Below the pieces are notes generated by a model, which made no database searches, was not told the origin of the DNA, and was given only the letters and a program-made list of their open reading frames with translations. From NCBI GenBank assembly GCA_937901455.1, contig CALDIA010000058.1:1-42084 (forward strand): 42,084 bases of DNA, read 5' to 3'. Below, piece after piece: positions 16,894 to 25,295 of this stretch. Source of the DNA: an uncultured Bacteroidales bacterium (GTDB lineage Bacteria; Bacteroidota; Bacteroidia; Bacteroidales; WCHB1-69). A program made the position numbers and the translations under genes. Position 1 is the first letter of the stretch; every line of letters starts with the position of its first letter.

Positions 16894-17619
16894 ATGAATT
16901 ATCAAGAGGAGAATGTTATTGGTTTCATCTTCGCAGCTGGTTTAGGCACAAGACTTTATCCACTTACAAAAGACCGTCCCAAAGCGTTGGTGCGGTATGA
17001 AGGGGTTCCATTGTTGGAACGGGTGGTCTGCAAAATGGCGGATGCCGGTATTCACAAAATTATTGTCAATGTGCACCATTTTCCCGACATGATCATGGAT
17101 TTTCTCCGGCAGCATCAGTTTCCAGCGGAGGTGATAGTTTCAGACGAGCGAGCCTATCTGCGCGATACGGCCGGCGGACTGCGGTTTGCTACCCATCTGT
17201 TAGGCGATTGCGACCATTTGCTGGTGCACAATGTGGACATTGTCTCCTCCATTTCGCTGCAAGATTTTGTGGCGGCGCATCTCCATCGCCATGCCGATGC
17301 CACCTTGGCGGTGAAGCACCGGCACACCTCCCGCTATCTGGTATTCAATAAGCCCGACTTGACATTGTGCGGGTGGCGCAACATCACCACGGGCGAAACA
17401 CGGGGCCGTGTGGCAGGCCCGACCGAGGATCTTGCCTTCAGCGGCATCCACATGATCCGCCGTTCAGTAGTCGATAAGATACCCTCCGTAGAAAAATCCT
17501 CCATTACCGATTTTTACGTAAAATCCGCCTCTTCTCTTAAAATTATTGGTTATGAGCATGATGGAGACTCGTGGCGTGATGTCGGTAAGTATGAAGAATG
17601 CCGTAATTCTTTATCATAA
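16894..17619 (+). CDS. Sugar-1-phosphate nucleotidyltransferase (MurNAc-1-P uridylyltransferase-like), 241 aa
   Basis: The N-terminus carries the nucleotide-binding signature FAAGLGTRLYPLTKDRPKALV (residues 12-32) of the NTP_transferase family, followed by a second conserved block HNVDIVSS at about 112-119 (metal-binding Asp) and a C-terminal DSWRDVGKYEE. The short single-domain architecture resembles MurU, which charges N-acetylmuramic acid 1-phosphate with UDP in cell-wall recycling, but the usual AmgK kinase gene is not adjacent, so the substrate is uncertain. I chose ATG 16894 (MNYQEENVIG); the longer frame from 16834 would run through the two promoter boxes. Downstream is an AT-rich gap and then dnaA. 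Confidence 0.82.
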   Translation: MNYQEENVIGFIFAAGLGTRLYPLTKDRPKALVRYEGVPLLERVVCKMADAGIHKIIVNVHHFPDMIMDFLRQHQFPAEVIVSDERAYLRDTAGGLRFATHLLGDCDHLLVHNVDIVSSISLQDFVAAHLHRHADATLAVKHRHTSRYLVFNKPDLTLCGWRNITTGETRGRVAGPTEDLAFSGIHMIRRSVVDKIPSVEKSSITDFYVKSASSLKIIGYEHDGDSWRDVGKYEECRNSLS

Positions 17620-17797
17620 AGGTAATTAATACTTTTTTACAATTGTCACGAAGGCAATATCTATACACTATTTTTTTTAAAAAGCAATAGTATTTTATAT
17701 TTTTTATTAACTTTTTTTTGTTTATTTTTGCAGCGTAGATTTTGGTCTATGTAAGATTTTTTAATTTGTTATTATTTAGTTTATTAGTGATTGACGC
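17620..17797. other. AT-rich dnaA upstream region
   Basis: This 178-base gap is very rich in A and T (long T and A runs at 17670-17725). It contains a -7 box at 17723-17730 and a single weak DnaA-box-like match (CTATACACT at about 17661). A duplex-unwinding role as part of an origin is possible but no cluster of consensus DnaA boxes (TTATNCACA) is present, so I do not call an origin. Confidence 0.3.
17723..17730 (+). promoter_or_regulatory. Promoter -7 box for dnaA
   Basis: TATTTTTG followed by CAGCG, 67 nt before ATG 17798. No -33 TTTG at the standard distance in the surrounding T/A runs. Confidence 0.45.
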
Positions 17798-19246
17798 ATG
17801 AAAAGCAGCATGACAGAAGCAGGAAAAGTATGGTCTGAATGCTTGAAAATGATACCGGGCATCGTGGGTGTACAAGCTTTCGAGAGTTGGTTTGCTCCGT
17901 TGATACCTTATTCGTTGGAGGACAACGTGCTGACGCTGGTAACCCCGAGTGCATTCCATAATGAGTTTTTGGAACAGAATTATGTAGATGTTTTAAAAAC
18001 GGTGATACATAAGCAATTAGGTCCTAAAGGGCGCCTTAAATACCGGTATCCTGTTGAGATGAATAAGAATCCGGAGAAATCGAAGTATATGACGGAGCCA
18101 TCCATTTACCGTCCTGCCGTGTCTAATCCGGCAACGCTTCCACCATTGGATGTCTATAACAAGCCCAACAACCAGATTCCGCCTCCTGAGTACATTCCCG
18201 GCATACAGCGTATGAAGATCCCTTCCAACCTGATTGACACCATGACATTCGACAATTATGTGGAGGGCGACTGTAACCGCATGGCGCGAGCGGCGGGCTG
18301 GGCTATCTCCAAGGAACCCGGCACCACCTCCTTTAACCCGTTGTTCGTCTATTCCGACGTGGGACTGGGCAAGACCCACTTGGCCAACGCCATCGGAATC
18401 CAGACCAAGATGAACTTCCCCGAAAAGATTGTGGTGTACGTGACCGCCGACACCTTCTGCTCCCAGTATGTGCAGTCCATGAAAAACAATAATATCCAGG
18501 ATTTCATCTATTTCTACCAGTCGCTCGACATGCTGATTATGGATGACATACAGTTCATGAGCGGCGGCAAGGTGAAAACCCAAGATACCTTCTTCCAGAT
18601 TTTCAATGCCCTGCATCGAGACAACAAGCAGATTGTGATCACTTCCGACAAGTCGCCAGTGGACATATCCGGGTTTGAGCCGCGACTGCTCAGCCGTTTC
18701 AAGTGGGGGCTCACCATCGACCTGCAAGTGCCCGATTTGGAAACCCGCCATGCCATCATTCGCAAGAAGTTGGATAACGATGGCATTGAGTTCCCCGACG
18801 AGATTGTGGACTATCTGGCTCTCCGCATCACCTCCAACACACGCGAACTCGAAGGCGCTATTATCGCTATTTTGGCCCAGGCCTCCCTCAATCACCGCGA
18901 GATTACCCTTGAACTTGCCAAGGAAATGGTTGACAAGTATGTGAAATCCAATGCCAAGGAGATCTCTATTGAGTATATCCAGAAAATTATTGGCGACTAT
19001 TACAATATATCGGTGGAAACCATCAATGCCAAGACCCGAAAAAGCGAAATCGTGCTCGCACGCCAGCTCTGTATGTACTTTGCCAAGAAATATACAAAAC
19101 TGCCTCTCTCCACCATAGGCACCTATTGCGGCAACAAAGACCATGCTACAGTCCTGCACGCCTGCAAGACTATCGCCAACTTGTATGATACTGATAAGAA
19201 GATGAAAGCCAGTATTGACGACATAGATAAAAAAATGAAATTGTAG
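17798..19246 (+). CDS. dnaA: Chromosomal replication initiator protein DnaA
   Basis: DnaA binds 9-mer boxes at oriC, oligomerises with ATP and opens the duplex. All four domains are present in 482 residues: domain I (1-75, VWSECLKMIPGIVGVQAFESW), a Pro/Asn-rich linker (about 85-140), the AAA+ domain with Walker A SDVGLGKTHL (186-195) and Walker B LIMDDIQF (246-253), and the DNA-binding domain IV with KDHATVLHACKTI near residue 458. The first Walker A residues (SD in place of the common GG) are unusual compared with proteobacterial DnaA. ATG 17798 is used; an in-frame ATG at 17810 is an alternative. No Shine-Dalgarno is visible. Confidence 0.97.
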   Translation: MKSSMTEAGKVWSECLKMIPGIVGVQAFESWFAPLIPYSLEDNVLTLVTPSAFHNEFLEQNYVDVLKTVIHKQLGPKGRLKYRYPVEMNKNPEKSKYMTEPSIYRPAVSNPATLPPLDVYNKPNNQIPPPEYIPGIQRMKIPSNLIDTMTFDNYVEGDCNRMARAAGWAISKEPGTTSFNPLFVYSDVGLGKTHLANAIGIQTKMNFPEKIVVYVTADTFCSQYVQSMKNNNIQDFIYFYQSLDMLIMDDIQFMSGGKVKTQDTFFQIFNALHRDNKQIVITSDKSPVDISGFEPRLLSRFKWGLTIDLQVPDLETRHAIIRKKLDNDGIEFPDEIVDYLALRITSNTRELEGAIIAILAQASLNHREITLELAKEMVDKYVKSNAKEISIEYIQKIIGDYYNISVETINAKTRKSEIVLARQLCMYFAKKYTKLPLSTIGTYCGNKDHATVLHACKTIANLYDTDKKMKASIDDIDKKMKL

Positions 19247-19271
19247 TATTTTTTTTTTCATTATTTTTATG

Positions 19272-19279
19272 TATGTTTG
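19272..19279 (+). promoter_or_regulatory. Promoter -7 box for recJ
   Basis: TATGTTTG, 24 nt before ATG 19304 and 25 nt after the dnaA stop codon; suggests that recJ is at least partly transcribed independently of dnaA. Confidence 0.45.
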
Positions 19280-19303
19280 CGGGTCTGTTTAAAAAATAGG
19301 ATT

Positions 19304-21076
19304 ATGGAGAAAAAGTGGATATGTAAAGAGCTTCCTGAACCTTCGGTAGTAGCCGCTTTTGCAGATGCAATTGACATCGAAAAGCCGCTGGCTGCCATTC
19401 TTATTCAACGCGGTATCGACACCCCGGAAAAGGCGCATGATTTCTTCAATCCAGATATCTCCAAAATTCACAACCCCTTTTTGATGAAAGATATGGATAA
19501 GGCAGTTAACCGCCTGTCCGATGCTATCCTCCATAATGAACGTATCCTTGTGTATGGCGACTATGATGTGGACGGCACTTCTGCGGTGGCGCTGCTCTAT
19601 TCTTTTATCTGCGAACTGATAGGGTCCGATAGCAAGAACCTGGTGGAATACTATATTCCAGACAGATATGCAGAGGGGTACGGTATCTCCGACCAAGGCA
19701 TCGAATATTGCCACAACAACAATATCAATCTGCTGATTTCGCTCGATTGTGGTATTAAAGCCAATGACAAAGTGGATAAAGCCAATGAATATGGCATTGA
19801 CGTGATCATTTGCGACCACCATCTTGAGGGCGATGAACTGCCGAAGGCTGTGGCAATCCTCGACCCGAAACGCAAAGATTGCCCCTACCCATATAAGGAA
19901 CTCTCAGGCTGTGGCGTGGGTTTCAAACTGATCCAAGCCTATTGCCAGAAATATGCTCTTCCCGATCAGTTGTGGCTGTCTCGTATCGACTTGGTGGCCA
20001 TCAGTATTGCTTCCGACATTGTGGCCATTACCGGTGAGAACCGCATACTGGCTTATTTTGGCCTTGAGATTATTAATAAGTTTCCCCGTATGGGAATCAA
20101 GAATATCCTTGACCAAGCCGGCATTAAGCTACATTATCCTTTTAAAGAGGAGACAATTTTCTCACGGGTGATTTCTATTTCAGATCTCGTCTTTTATGTC
20201 GGCCCCCGTATCAATGCCGCCGGACGCATGAAGAGCGGTCGCGAGTCTGTACGTCTCTTTATTGATGAAGATGAAAACAAGTCGGCCAATATCGCCAAGA
20301 GCATCAACGCACAAAACGAGAAACGTAAGGAACAAGATCGCAACGCCACCGAAGAGGCTATCCACACCATCAAGACTTCCCACGAGTATGTGAATCGCAA
20401 AAGTATTGTCATTTACAATCCAACATGGTTCAAAGGTATCATTGGAATCGTGGCTTCCCGTTTGGTGGAGGTCTTCTATAAACCCACCATCGTGCTCACA
20501 AAGTCCTCTGACGGACTTATCACAGGCTCGGCACGATCTGTCAAAGAGTTCAATATCTATGATGGCATAGATTACTGCTCTGACTTGCTGGAGCACTTCG
20601 GTGGACATAAGTTCGCCGCGGGCCTTTCCATGAAGGAGGAAAATTTGGAAGAATTTATCGAGCGCTTTGAACAATATGTGGTTGACAATATTCAGGAAAC
20701 CTCCGCGCTGCCGGAGATTATCGTGGATGTCCCGATTGACTTGGGCGACATAACACCCAAATTCATGAACAACCTGAAACGTTTTTCTCCTTTCGGGCCA
20801 GGCAATATGGAACCTGTCTTCCAGTCTGATAACCTTATTGACGAGGGCAACGCACGCATTGTGGGCGATAAACACCTGAAGGGCCGTGTGATGTATCCGC
20901 ATAAAGTGGTCCAACCTATCGATATGATAGCCTTCAATATCAAAGATAAACTGCCTTTGCTGCAGAATAATAATCAGTTTGACATGTTATACCATGTAGA
21001 GGAGAATGTCTGGAATAATGTCACTTCTTTGCAATTGAATGTTAAAGATATTAGAGCCAGCCAGACCCGTAAATAA
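19304..21076 (+). CDS. recJ: Single-stranded-DNA-specific exonuclease RecJ
   Basis: RecJ degrades single-stranded DNA 5' to 3' in recombination, mismatch and base-excision repair. The 590-residue protein has the DHH phosphoesterase motifs GDYDVDG (85-91), SLDCG (146-150) and CDHH (170-173), a further PRINAAGRM block at about 305-313, and the DHHA1 signature FGGHKFAAGLSM at about 446-457, then a C-terminal OB-like region. ATG 19304 was chosen; the upstream TTG-started extension overlaps the -7 box. The stop codon overlaps the ATG of the next gene by one base (TAATG), indicating coupled translation with the glycosyltransferase. Confidence 0.97.
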   Translation: MEKKWICKELPEPSVVAAFADAIDIEKPLAAILIQRGIDTPEKAHDFFNPDISKIHNPFLMKDMDKAVNRLSDAILHNERILVYGDYDVDGTSAVALLYSFICELIGSDSKNLVEYYIPDRYAEGYGISDQGIEYCHNNNINLLISLDCGIKANDKVDKANEYGIDVIICDHHLEGDELPKAVAILDPKRKDCPYPYKELSGCGVGFKLIQAYCQKYALPDQLWLSRIDLVAISIASDIVAITGENRILAYFGLEIINKFPRMGIKNILDQAGIKLHYPFKEETIFSRVISISDLVFYVGPRINAAGRMKSGRESVRLFIDEDENKSANIAKSINAQNEKRKEQDRNATEEAIHTIKTSHEYVNRKSIVIYNPTWFKGIIGIVASRLVEVFYKPTIVLTKSSDGLITGSARSVKEFNIYDGIDYCSDLLEHFGGHKFAAGLSMKEENLEEFIERFEQYVVDNIQETSALPEIIVDVPIDLGDITPKFMNNLKRFSPFGPGNMEPVFQSDNLIDEGNARIVGDKHLKGRVMYPHKVVQPIDMIAFNIKDKLPLLQNNNQFDMLYHVEENVWNNVTSLQLNVKDIRASQTRK

Positions 21077-22212
21077 TGAAAATAGCTGTAAACACCCGTC
21101 TGCTGCTGAAAGACCGGCTGGATGGTATTGGCTGGTTTACACACGAGTGTCTTTCCCGAATTGTGCGACAACACCCCGAGCACCAGTTTTATTTTCTCTT
21201 CGACCGGCCATTTGACGAATCCTTTGTCTATGCTCCGAATGTGACGCCATTGGTGGCTTATCCTCCTGCCAGGCATCCCTACTTATGGTATCTTTTCTTC
21301 GAATGGGGAATTCCTTGCAAGGTGCGTAAGATAAAGCCGGACCTGTTTCTTTCCACTGACGGTTGGGTCCCGACGGGACTGAGCGGTGTACCCGTGGTGA
21401 ACGTGATCCATGATCTGAACTTTGTGCATCAACCCGACTTTATAGTCAAGAAGACCGTAAAGAGATATTACGATCGGTATTTCCCGCAGTTTGCTCATCG
21501 TGCTGATCGTATTGCGACAGTTTCTGAATACACCCGACAAGATTTGCATCAGCAGTATGGTGTTCCCTTGTCTAAGATAGATGTGGTGTATAATGGCTCC
21601 AACGACCAGTATTGCCCTCTGTCTGCCGAAGAGCAGAAAGCGGTCAAGGATAAATACACAGGCGGCTGTGATTTTTTCTTGTTTGTAGGGCTCATTCATA
21701 AACGTAAGAATTTGGCCAACATTTTCCGGGCTTTCGATACCTTCAAGCGTCAGCAGTCCAGCGATGCCAAGTTGGTGGTGGTGGGCGACAAGAAATGGTG
21801 GCAAGGCGAGATTGAGGATGCTTATTTGGCGATGCTGCATCGCCAAGATGTCATCATGATGGGTCGCCAGCCTGTGGAGGTGCTCCGTCAATTGTACGCT
21901 TCCTCCCGGGCATTATTGTATGTCTCTTTTTTTGAGGGCTTCGGGATACCCATTGTGGAGGCTTTCAATGCTGAAACGGCAGTCATCACCTCCAATGTCA
22001 CTGCCATGCCTGAGGTGGCAGGCGACGCTGCCCTTTTGGTAGATCCCTATTCTGTAGGTGAAATTTCTGCCGCCATGCTTCAAGTCTGGAATGACGATGC
22101 TTGTCGTGAGGCCCTCATTGCCCGTGGGCGTGAGCGCCGGCAACTCTTCTCTTGGCAGCAGACCGCGGATAAACTATGGAGGACGGTGGAAACAGTATTG
22201 AAGGAAAGGTAA
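21076..22212 (+). CDS. Glycosyltransferase family 4 protein, 378 aa
   Basis: A GT-B fold retaining glycosyltransferase that probably moves a sugar from a nucleotide donor to an envelope glycan. The N-terminal acceptor domain starts with KIAVNTRLL and a glycine turn DGIGWFTHECL (16-26); the hinge is near residue 175 (VVYNGSND). In the donor domain FLFVGLIHKRKN (201-212) and the E-x7-E motif EGFGIPIVE (287-295) are diagnostic for GT4. Sugar and acceptor cannot be inferred. It overlaps recJ by one base; no other glycan-synthesis gene is adjacent, so its pathway is not indicated by context. Confidence 0.92.
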   Translation: MKIAVNTRLLLKDRLDGIGWFTHECLSRIVRQHPEHQFYFLFDRPFDESFVYAPNVTPLVAYPPARHPYLWYLFFEWGIPCKVRKIKPDLFLSTDGWVPTGLSGVPVVNVIHDLNFVHQPDFIVKKTVKRYYDRYFPQFAHRADRIATVSEYTRQDLHQQYGVPLSKIDVVYNGSNDQYCPLSAEEQKAVKDKYTGGCDFFLFVGLIHKRKNLANIFRAFDTFKRQQSSDAKLVVVGDKKWWQGEIEDAYLAMLHRQDVIMMGRQPVEVLRQLYASSRALLYVSFFEGFGIPIVEAFNAETAVITSNVTAMPEVAGDAALLVDPYSVGEISAAMLQVWNDDACREALIARGRERRQLFSWQQTADKLWRTVETVLKER

Positions 22213-22220
22213 CGTCTATT

Positions 22221-23654
22221 TTACCTGTACCATAATTTCTGAATAAAGTAGGTTGTGCTTGCGCGACTGCTCTTGGTGTTGCGTTTGTAGCCAGAAACGA
22301 GAAAGTAGTCGCCATACCATTGTGTAATGCGGGTGCCGTCGTAGCTTATGGCGGAATTGGGCGTTTCAGGGAATATTGTGGACGACCGTTTGGAGTCGAT
22401 GATGTCGGTGTTGGCATTCGTCAGCATGGTCGTCATATTGTTGCTGCGGGTATAGTATAAGAGGTACATGTCGCGAATGAAGGCGATGTTGAGGTAGGTG
22501 CCGGTGTTTTGCGTCAAAATATCGTCGTATGGGAAATTATAGTACCAGGCATCGGTGCCATCAGGATTGAAGACATGAACATCGGCGTTGCGGTAGCGGT
22601 ATCCGTAGAAGGAGTACTCGTAGGTCATGACTCCGTAATAGTACACGGGTCTGTCGCGGTATTCGGGCTGGAAAGTCTCGGTGATGAAGGCAATCTGCTC
22701 GCCATATCGTGTGATTTTGCCCGGAGAGTGGGTATAGGTGGCGTTGTTGGGGGCTACCACGCTGATAGCCGCATAAGGATGTAGCCGCAGCGAGTCGAAG
22801 GTGCCCATGTGGTAGGGGAGGGTGTACACGCCAAGTGTGGCATTGTTCTTACGGGTTGCATAGGTGCCGGCAAGGAGCCATTGGCAACTGTTGAGGTGCG
22901 TCATGCACAGACTCTCGCACCGGTAGGACAGGGTGTCGGGCAGTTCGGTGAGAGTTAGTATATTTTGCTGATAATCTGTCTCGCAAAGCCAGATAAAGGG
23001 ATGATTGTCAAGTGTCGAGTTCAGAGCGACGAGCACATGCCGGGCTGCCGAGTCGATGCCGAAGTCCTCCACTTGGTAAGCTATGGCATCGGGAATGTGC
23101 AAGGGGTGCACAAAGTTGTCGCCTTGGTACAGGTAATAGAGGTTGCTTTGCTTGTTGTTAGCGCTGTAGGCAGAGAACAATAGGAGAGGCGTGGCACTCT
23201 TTATGGAGATGATGTTGCCCGCCGGCATCCCTTTGACGGAAAGGGTGTCTGAGACTTTGCTCACGCAATTGTATCGTAGTAGGGTGCCCAGTTCAGATTT
23301 TTTCTTCTTGATTTTTTCTTGGAAGAGGATGACTAATTCATTGTTGTCGTAGGTGAAAGAGACCATCTCCTGGTAGATTGGGATGCGGAATTGCAGGTTG
23401 TGGACCTGTTGGAAGTTGCGGTCGAAATGCAGCAGGTTGAAGGAGGTGCTGTCTTCGGGGCCGGAGAGATAAAAAACGCACAAGCCGTTGCTGTCGCAGG
23501 GCATGTGCGTGATATTGTCGCCGTATAGGTCTGTAGAGAACTCCATAGCCAGAGGTTTCCCTTTTTGAGCTTGCAGGGAAGTGGCCGGCAGTAGCCATGC
23601 GAGGATGACGGCTATAAGCAGGAGTCGGGTATTAGCAGACGATGTAGTCAACAT
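22221..23654 (-). CDS. Exported protein of unknown function, possible beta-propeller, 477 aa
   Basis: I do not recognise the family. A signal peptide (residues 1-30, core LLLIAVILAWLLPATSLQAQ) is followed by about 440 residues made almost entirely of short beta strands with repeated aromatic-rich turns (LLHFDRNFQQVHNLQF, YYLYQGDNFVHPLHI, WLLAGTYATRKN, AFITETFQPEYRD, WYYNFPYDDI). This is compatible with a periplasmic or surface beta-propeller. ATG 23654 was chosen since it places the signal peptide correctly; the coding region then overlaps the end of the CoA-transferase gene by 23 bases, suggesting coupling. The listed frame could start earlier (23723) but that would add a non-signal N-terminus lying inside the upstream gene. 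Confidence 0.72.
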   Translation of the reverse strand: MLTTSSANTRLLLIAVILAWLLPATSLQAQKGKPLAMEFSTDLYGDNITHMPCDSNGLCVFYLSGPEDSTSFNLLHFDRNFQQVHNLQFRIPIYQEMVSFTYDNNELVILFQEKIKKKKSELGTLLRYNCVSKVSDTLSVKGMPAGNIISIKSATPLLLFSAYSANNKQSNLYYLYQGDNFVHPLHIPDAIAYQVEDFGIDSAARHVLVALNSTLDNHPFIWLCETDYQQNILTLTELPDTLSYRCESLCMTHLNSCQWLLAGTYATRKNNATLGVYTLPYHMGTFDSLRLHPYAAISVVAPNNATYTHSPGKITRYGEQIAFITETFQPEYRDRPVYYYGVMTYEYSFYGYRYRNADVHVFNPDGTDAWYYNFPYDDILTQNTGTYLNIAFIRDMYLLYYTRSNNMTTMLTNANTDIIDSKRSSTIFPETPNSAISYDGTRITQWYGDYFLVSGYKRNTKSSRASTTYFIQKLWYR

Positions 23655-24276
23655 AGACGCCGGGCGTATGGATCTGTTCCATGGGAATGGATCCTGTGGG
23701 TACCAGTTCTTTGGTTTCCACAATCACCAGGTCAGCGGCGGTGGCCATGGTAGGGTTGAAGTTCTGCGAGGTTCCCTTGTAGATGCTGTTGCCCATCTCA
23801 TCGCAGATGCTGGCGCCGATGAGGGCCACGTCGGCGTGAAGCGGCATCTCCAGAAGGTACTCTTTGCCGTCAATTTCAATGGTGCGTTTGCCTTCGGCCA
23901 CAATAGTGCCCAATCCAGTTTGGGTGAGTACGCCGCCCAATCCGGCACCGCCGCAGCGAATGCGCTCTGCCAAGGTGCCCTGCGGTACAAATTCAATCTC
24001 CAGTTCCTTGTCGTTGAACTGCTGGATAGTGTCGGCATTGGTGCCTATATGTGATGCAATAAGCTTCTTGACCTGTTTGTTGGCAATTAACATGCCGATG
24101 GCTTGGTTCGGATAGGCGGTGTCGTTTCCAATCAAGGTGAGGTTTTTCACCCCTTTCTTGGCAATGGCTTCTATAACCTTGACGGCTGATCCGTTGCCTA
24201 AAAAACCGCCAAACATAATGGTCATCCCGTCGTGAATGTGGGAAACTGCTTCTTCAACTGTGATAATCTTACTCAT
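23632..24276 (-). CDS. CoA-transferase subunit A (AtoD-like), 214 aa, without a beta subunit nearby
   Basis: The protein is a class I CoA-transferase alpha subunit: MSKIITVEEAVSHIHDG at the N-terminus, the GGF loop MFGGFLGNGSA at about 21-31, NLTLIGNDT at about 45-53, FVPQGTLAERIRCGGAGLGG at about 96-115 and the C-terminal HTPGVYVDYIV. Such enzymes move CoA between acetate/butyrate and acetoacetate or 3-oxoacids and need a beta subunit that carries the catalytic glutamate. The beta gene normally follows immediately, but here the next gene on the strand is an unrelated exported protein overlapping by 23 bases. It has a strong promoter (24342-24373). Confidence 0.88.
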   Translation of the reverse strand: MSKIITVEEAVSHIHDGMTIMFGGFLGNGSAVKVIEAIAKKGVKNLTLIGNDTAYPNQAIGMLIANKQVKKLIASHIGTNADTIQQFNDKELEIEFVPQGTLAERIRCGGAGLGGVLTQTGLGTIVAEGKRTIEIDGKEYLLEMPLHADVALIGASICDEMGNSIYKGTSQNFNPTMATAADLVIVETKELVPTGSIPMEQIHTPGVYVDYIVC

Positions 24277-24341
24277 TTCGATTAATTTATTTTATATTTA
24301 TACCGTAATATAAGGTTTTTCTTGTCTTCGCAACATGGGGG

Positions 24342-24373
24342 CAAAAGTACATTTTTTTTTCGGAATGCACAAA
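24342..24373 (-). promoter_or_regulatory. Strong candidate promoter of the CoA-transferase gene
   Basis: On the minus strand: TTTG (24373-24370), a 20-nt spacer, then TACTTTTG (24349-24342). Both elements match the Bacteroidota consensus exactly. The leader to ATG 24276 is about 60 nt. Confidence 0.65.
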
Positions 24374-24382
24374 GATATCAAT

Positions 24383-24416
24383 AAAAAAAACGTGCCATAT
24401 TAGCACGCTTTTTTTT
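24383..24416. terminator. Bidirectional-looking Rho-independent terminator
   Basis: A run of A's, the 5-bp GC-rich stem CGTGC (24391-24395)/GCACG (24403-24407) with loop CATATTA, then a run of T's. Read on the minus strand it has the same shape and follows the DUF2795 gene, which it most likely ends. Confidence 0.65.
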
Positions 24417-24437
24417 AATTCCAAACCACTTTTGATA

Positions 24438-24659
24438 TTAGTATTCGTCTTCGTTGAAGAAGAAATCCTCTTTCGTGGGATAATCAGGCCACAAATCCAT
24501 GATGGAATCGTAAGTTTCCCCCTCATCGTCAATCTCTTGCAAGTTCTCAATTACTTCCATTGGGGCACCTGAACGAATAGCATAGTCTAATAATTCATCA
24601 CGCGTGGCTGGCCATGGTGCATCTTCTAATTTTGTTGCTAATTCTAATGTCCAATACAT
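24438..24659 (-). CDS. DUF2795 family small acidic protein, 73 aa
   Basis: A very conserved small cytoplasmic protein of Bacteroidota and some other phyla. From the start MYWTLELATKLEDAPWPATR it runs through DELLDYAIRSGAP (about 22-34), NLQEIDDEGE and ends with the acidic WPDYPTKEDFFFNEDEY. DUF2795 domains have no established role. ATG 24659 is chosen by homology; the frame extends upstream to 24701 but that part would cover the promoter region. The gene is flanked by its own -7 box and a terminator, so it forms a single-gene unit. Confidence 0.9.
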   Translation of the reverse strand: MYWTLELATKLEDAPWPATRDELLDYAIRSGAPMEVIENLQEIDDEGETYDSIMDLWPDYPTKEDFFFNEDEY

Positions 24660-24698
24660 CGTTAATTTTTTTTTGGTTGTATGGTTTTTTTGAGGCGG

Positions 24699-24706
24699 CA
24701 AAAATA
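24699..24706 (-). promoter_or_regulatory. Promoter -7 box for the DUF2795 gene
   Basis: The minus strand reads TATTTTTG followed by CCGCC, 39 nt before ATG 24659. No -33 match at normal spacing. Confidence 0.45.
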
Positions 24707-24747
24707 ATATAATTTCAATATAAATGATAAAAATTATAAAAATTTTA

Positions 24748-25284
24748 TCATTCTGATTTCCAAATAGTTTCTTTTATTCCCTCCATTTTATGGTTGAATC
24801 TGGCCAAAATAAATAGATAGTCGGAGAGTCGGTTTAGCATTTTCTGAACGGGGAAATAGCGTTCGTCTTGTCGGGCGAGGCTCACAATGTTGCGTTCTGC
24901 CCTGCGGCATACCGTACGGCAGATGTGCAGGCTGGCGATTAAGGGACTGCCCTGCGGCAGGATGAAGCCTTGCATGCGCGGCAACTCCGACTGCATGCGG
25001 TCAATTTCCTGCTCCATCTCGGTAGTGAAAGCATCCATGTTCACATCCTTGAAATAGGTGCTCCATTTATCGGGTGGGGTGGCCAAGATGCTGCCTGTTA
25101 CAAAAAGCATATTTTGCACTTTTGTGAGAAAACTCTCCGGTTTTTGGGCAATCGCAGCCCCTATGAATGCGTTCAACTCATCGATGGTTCCATAGGCATT
25201 TAAAAGTATGTCGTCTTTGTAAATTCTTGATCCATCGACTAATGATGTTGTTCCGGCATCTCCTGTTTTGGTGTATATTTTCAT
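24748..25284 (-). CDS. Cob(I)alamin adenosyltransferase, PduO type
   Basis: The enzyme transfers the adenosyl group of ATP to reduced corrinoid, giving adenosylcobalamin. The 178-residue protein shows the PduO signatures: an N-terminal ATP-binding YTKTGDAGTTSL (4-15), NAYGTIDELNAFIG at about 29-42, RTVCRRAERNIV at about 122-133 and LNRLSDYLFILAR at about 149-161. It forms a trimeric helical bundle in known structures. The ATG at 25284 was chosen for its fit to the family; the longer frame from 25341 runs through the promoter. No other cobalamin gene is in the window, so which B12-dependent enzyme it serves is unknown. It is divergent from tRNA-Lys. Confidence 0.95.
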   Translation of the reverse strand: MKIYTKTGDAGTTSLVDGSRIYKDDILLNAYGTIDELNAFIGAAIAQKPESFLTKVQNMLFVTGSILATPPDKWSTYFKDVNMDAFTTEMEQEIDRMQSELPRMQGFILPQGSPLIASLHICRTVCRRAERNIVSLARQDERYFPVQKMLNRLSDYLFILARFNHKMEGIKETIWKSE

Positions 25285-25295
25285 TGCATTTTTTT

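Noticed and set aside
16956..16964. TTATCCACT, an 8/9 match to a DnaA box upstream of dnaA
   Set aside because: It lies within conserved codons (LYPL) of the nucleotidyltransferase signature and is not accompanied by other boxes, so it is probably chance.
17620..17797. oriC next to dnaA
   Set aside because: The region is AT-rich but has no cluster of DnaA boxes. GC-skew over the whole chromosome would be needed to place the origin.
18017..19261. A 414-codon frame antisense to dnaA
   Set aside because: Its amino-acid composition (Leu, His, Val, Gly rich) follows from the codon bias of dnaA; no family motifs, and dnaA on the other strand is unmistakable.
24287..24550. An 87-codon frame over the CoA-transferase promoter and DUF2795 gene
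   Set aside because: It crosses a terminator, a promoter and the opposite frame of the conserved DUF2795 gene; no coding signal.
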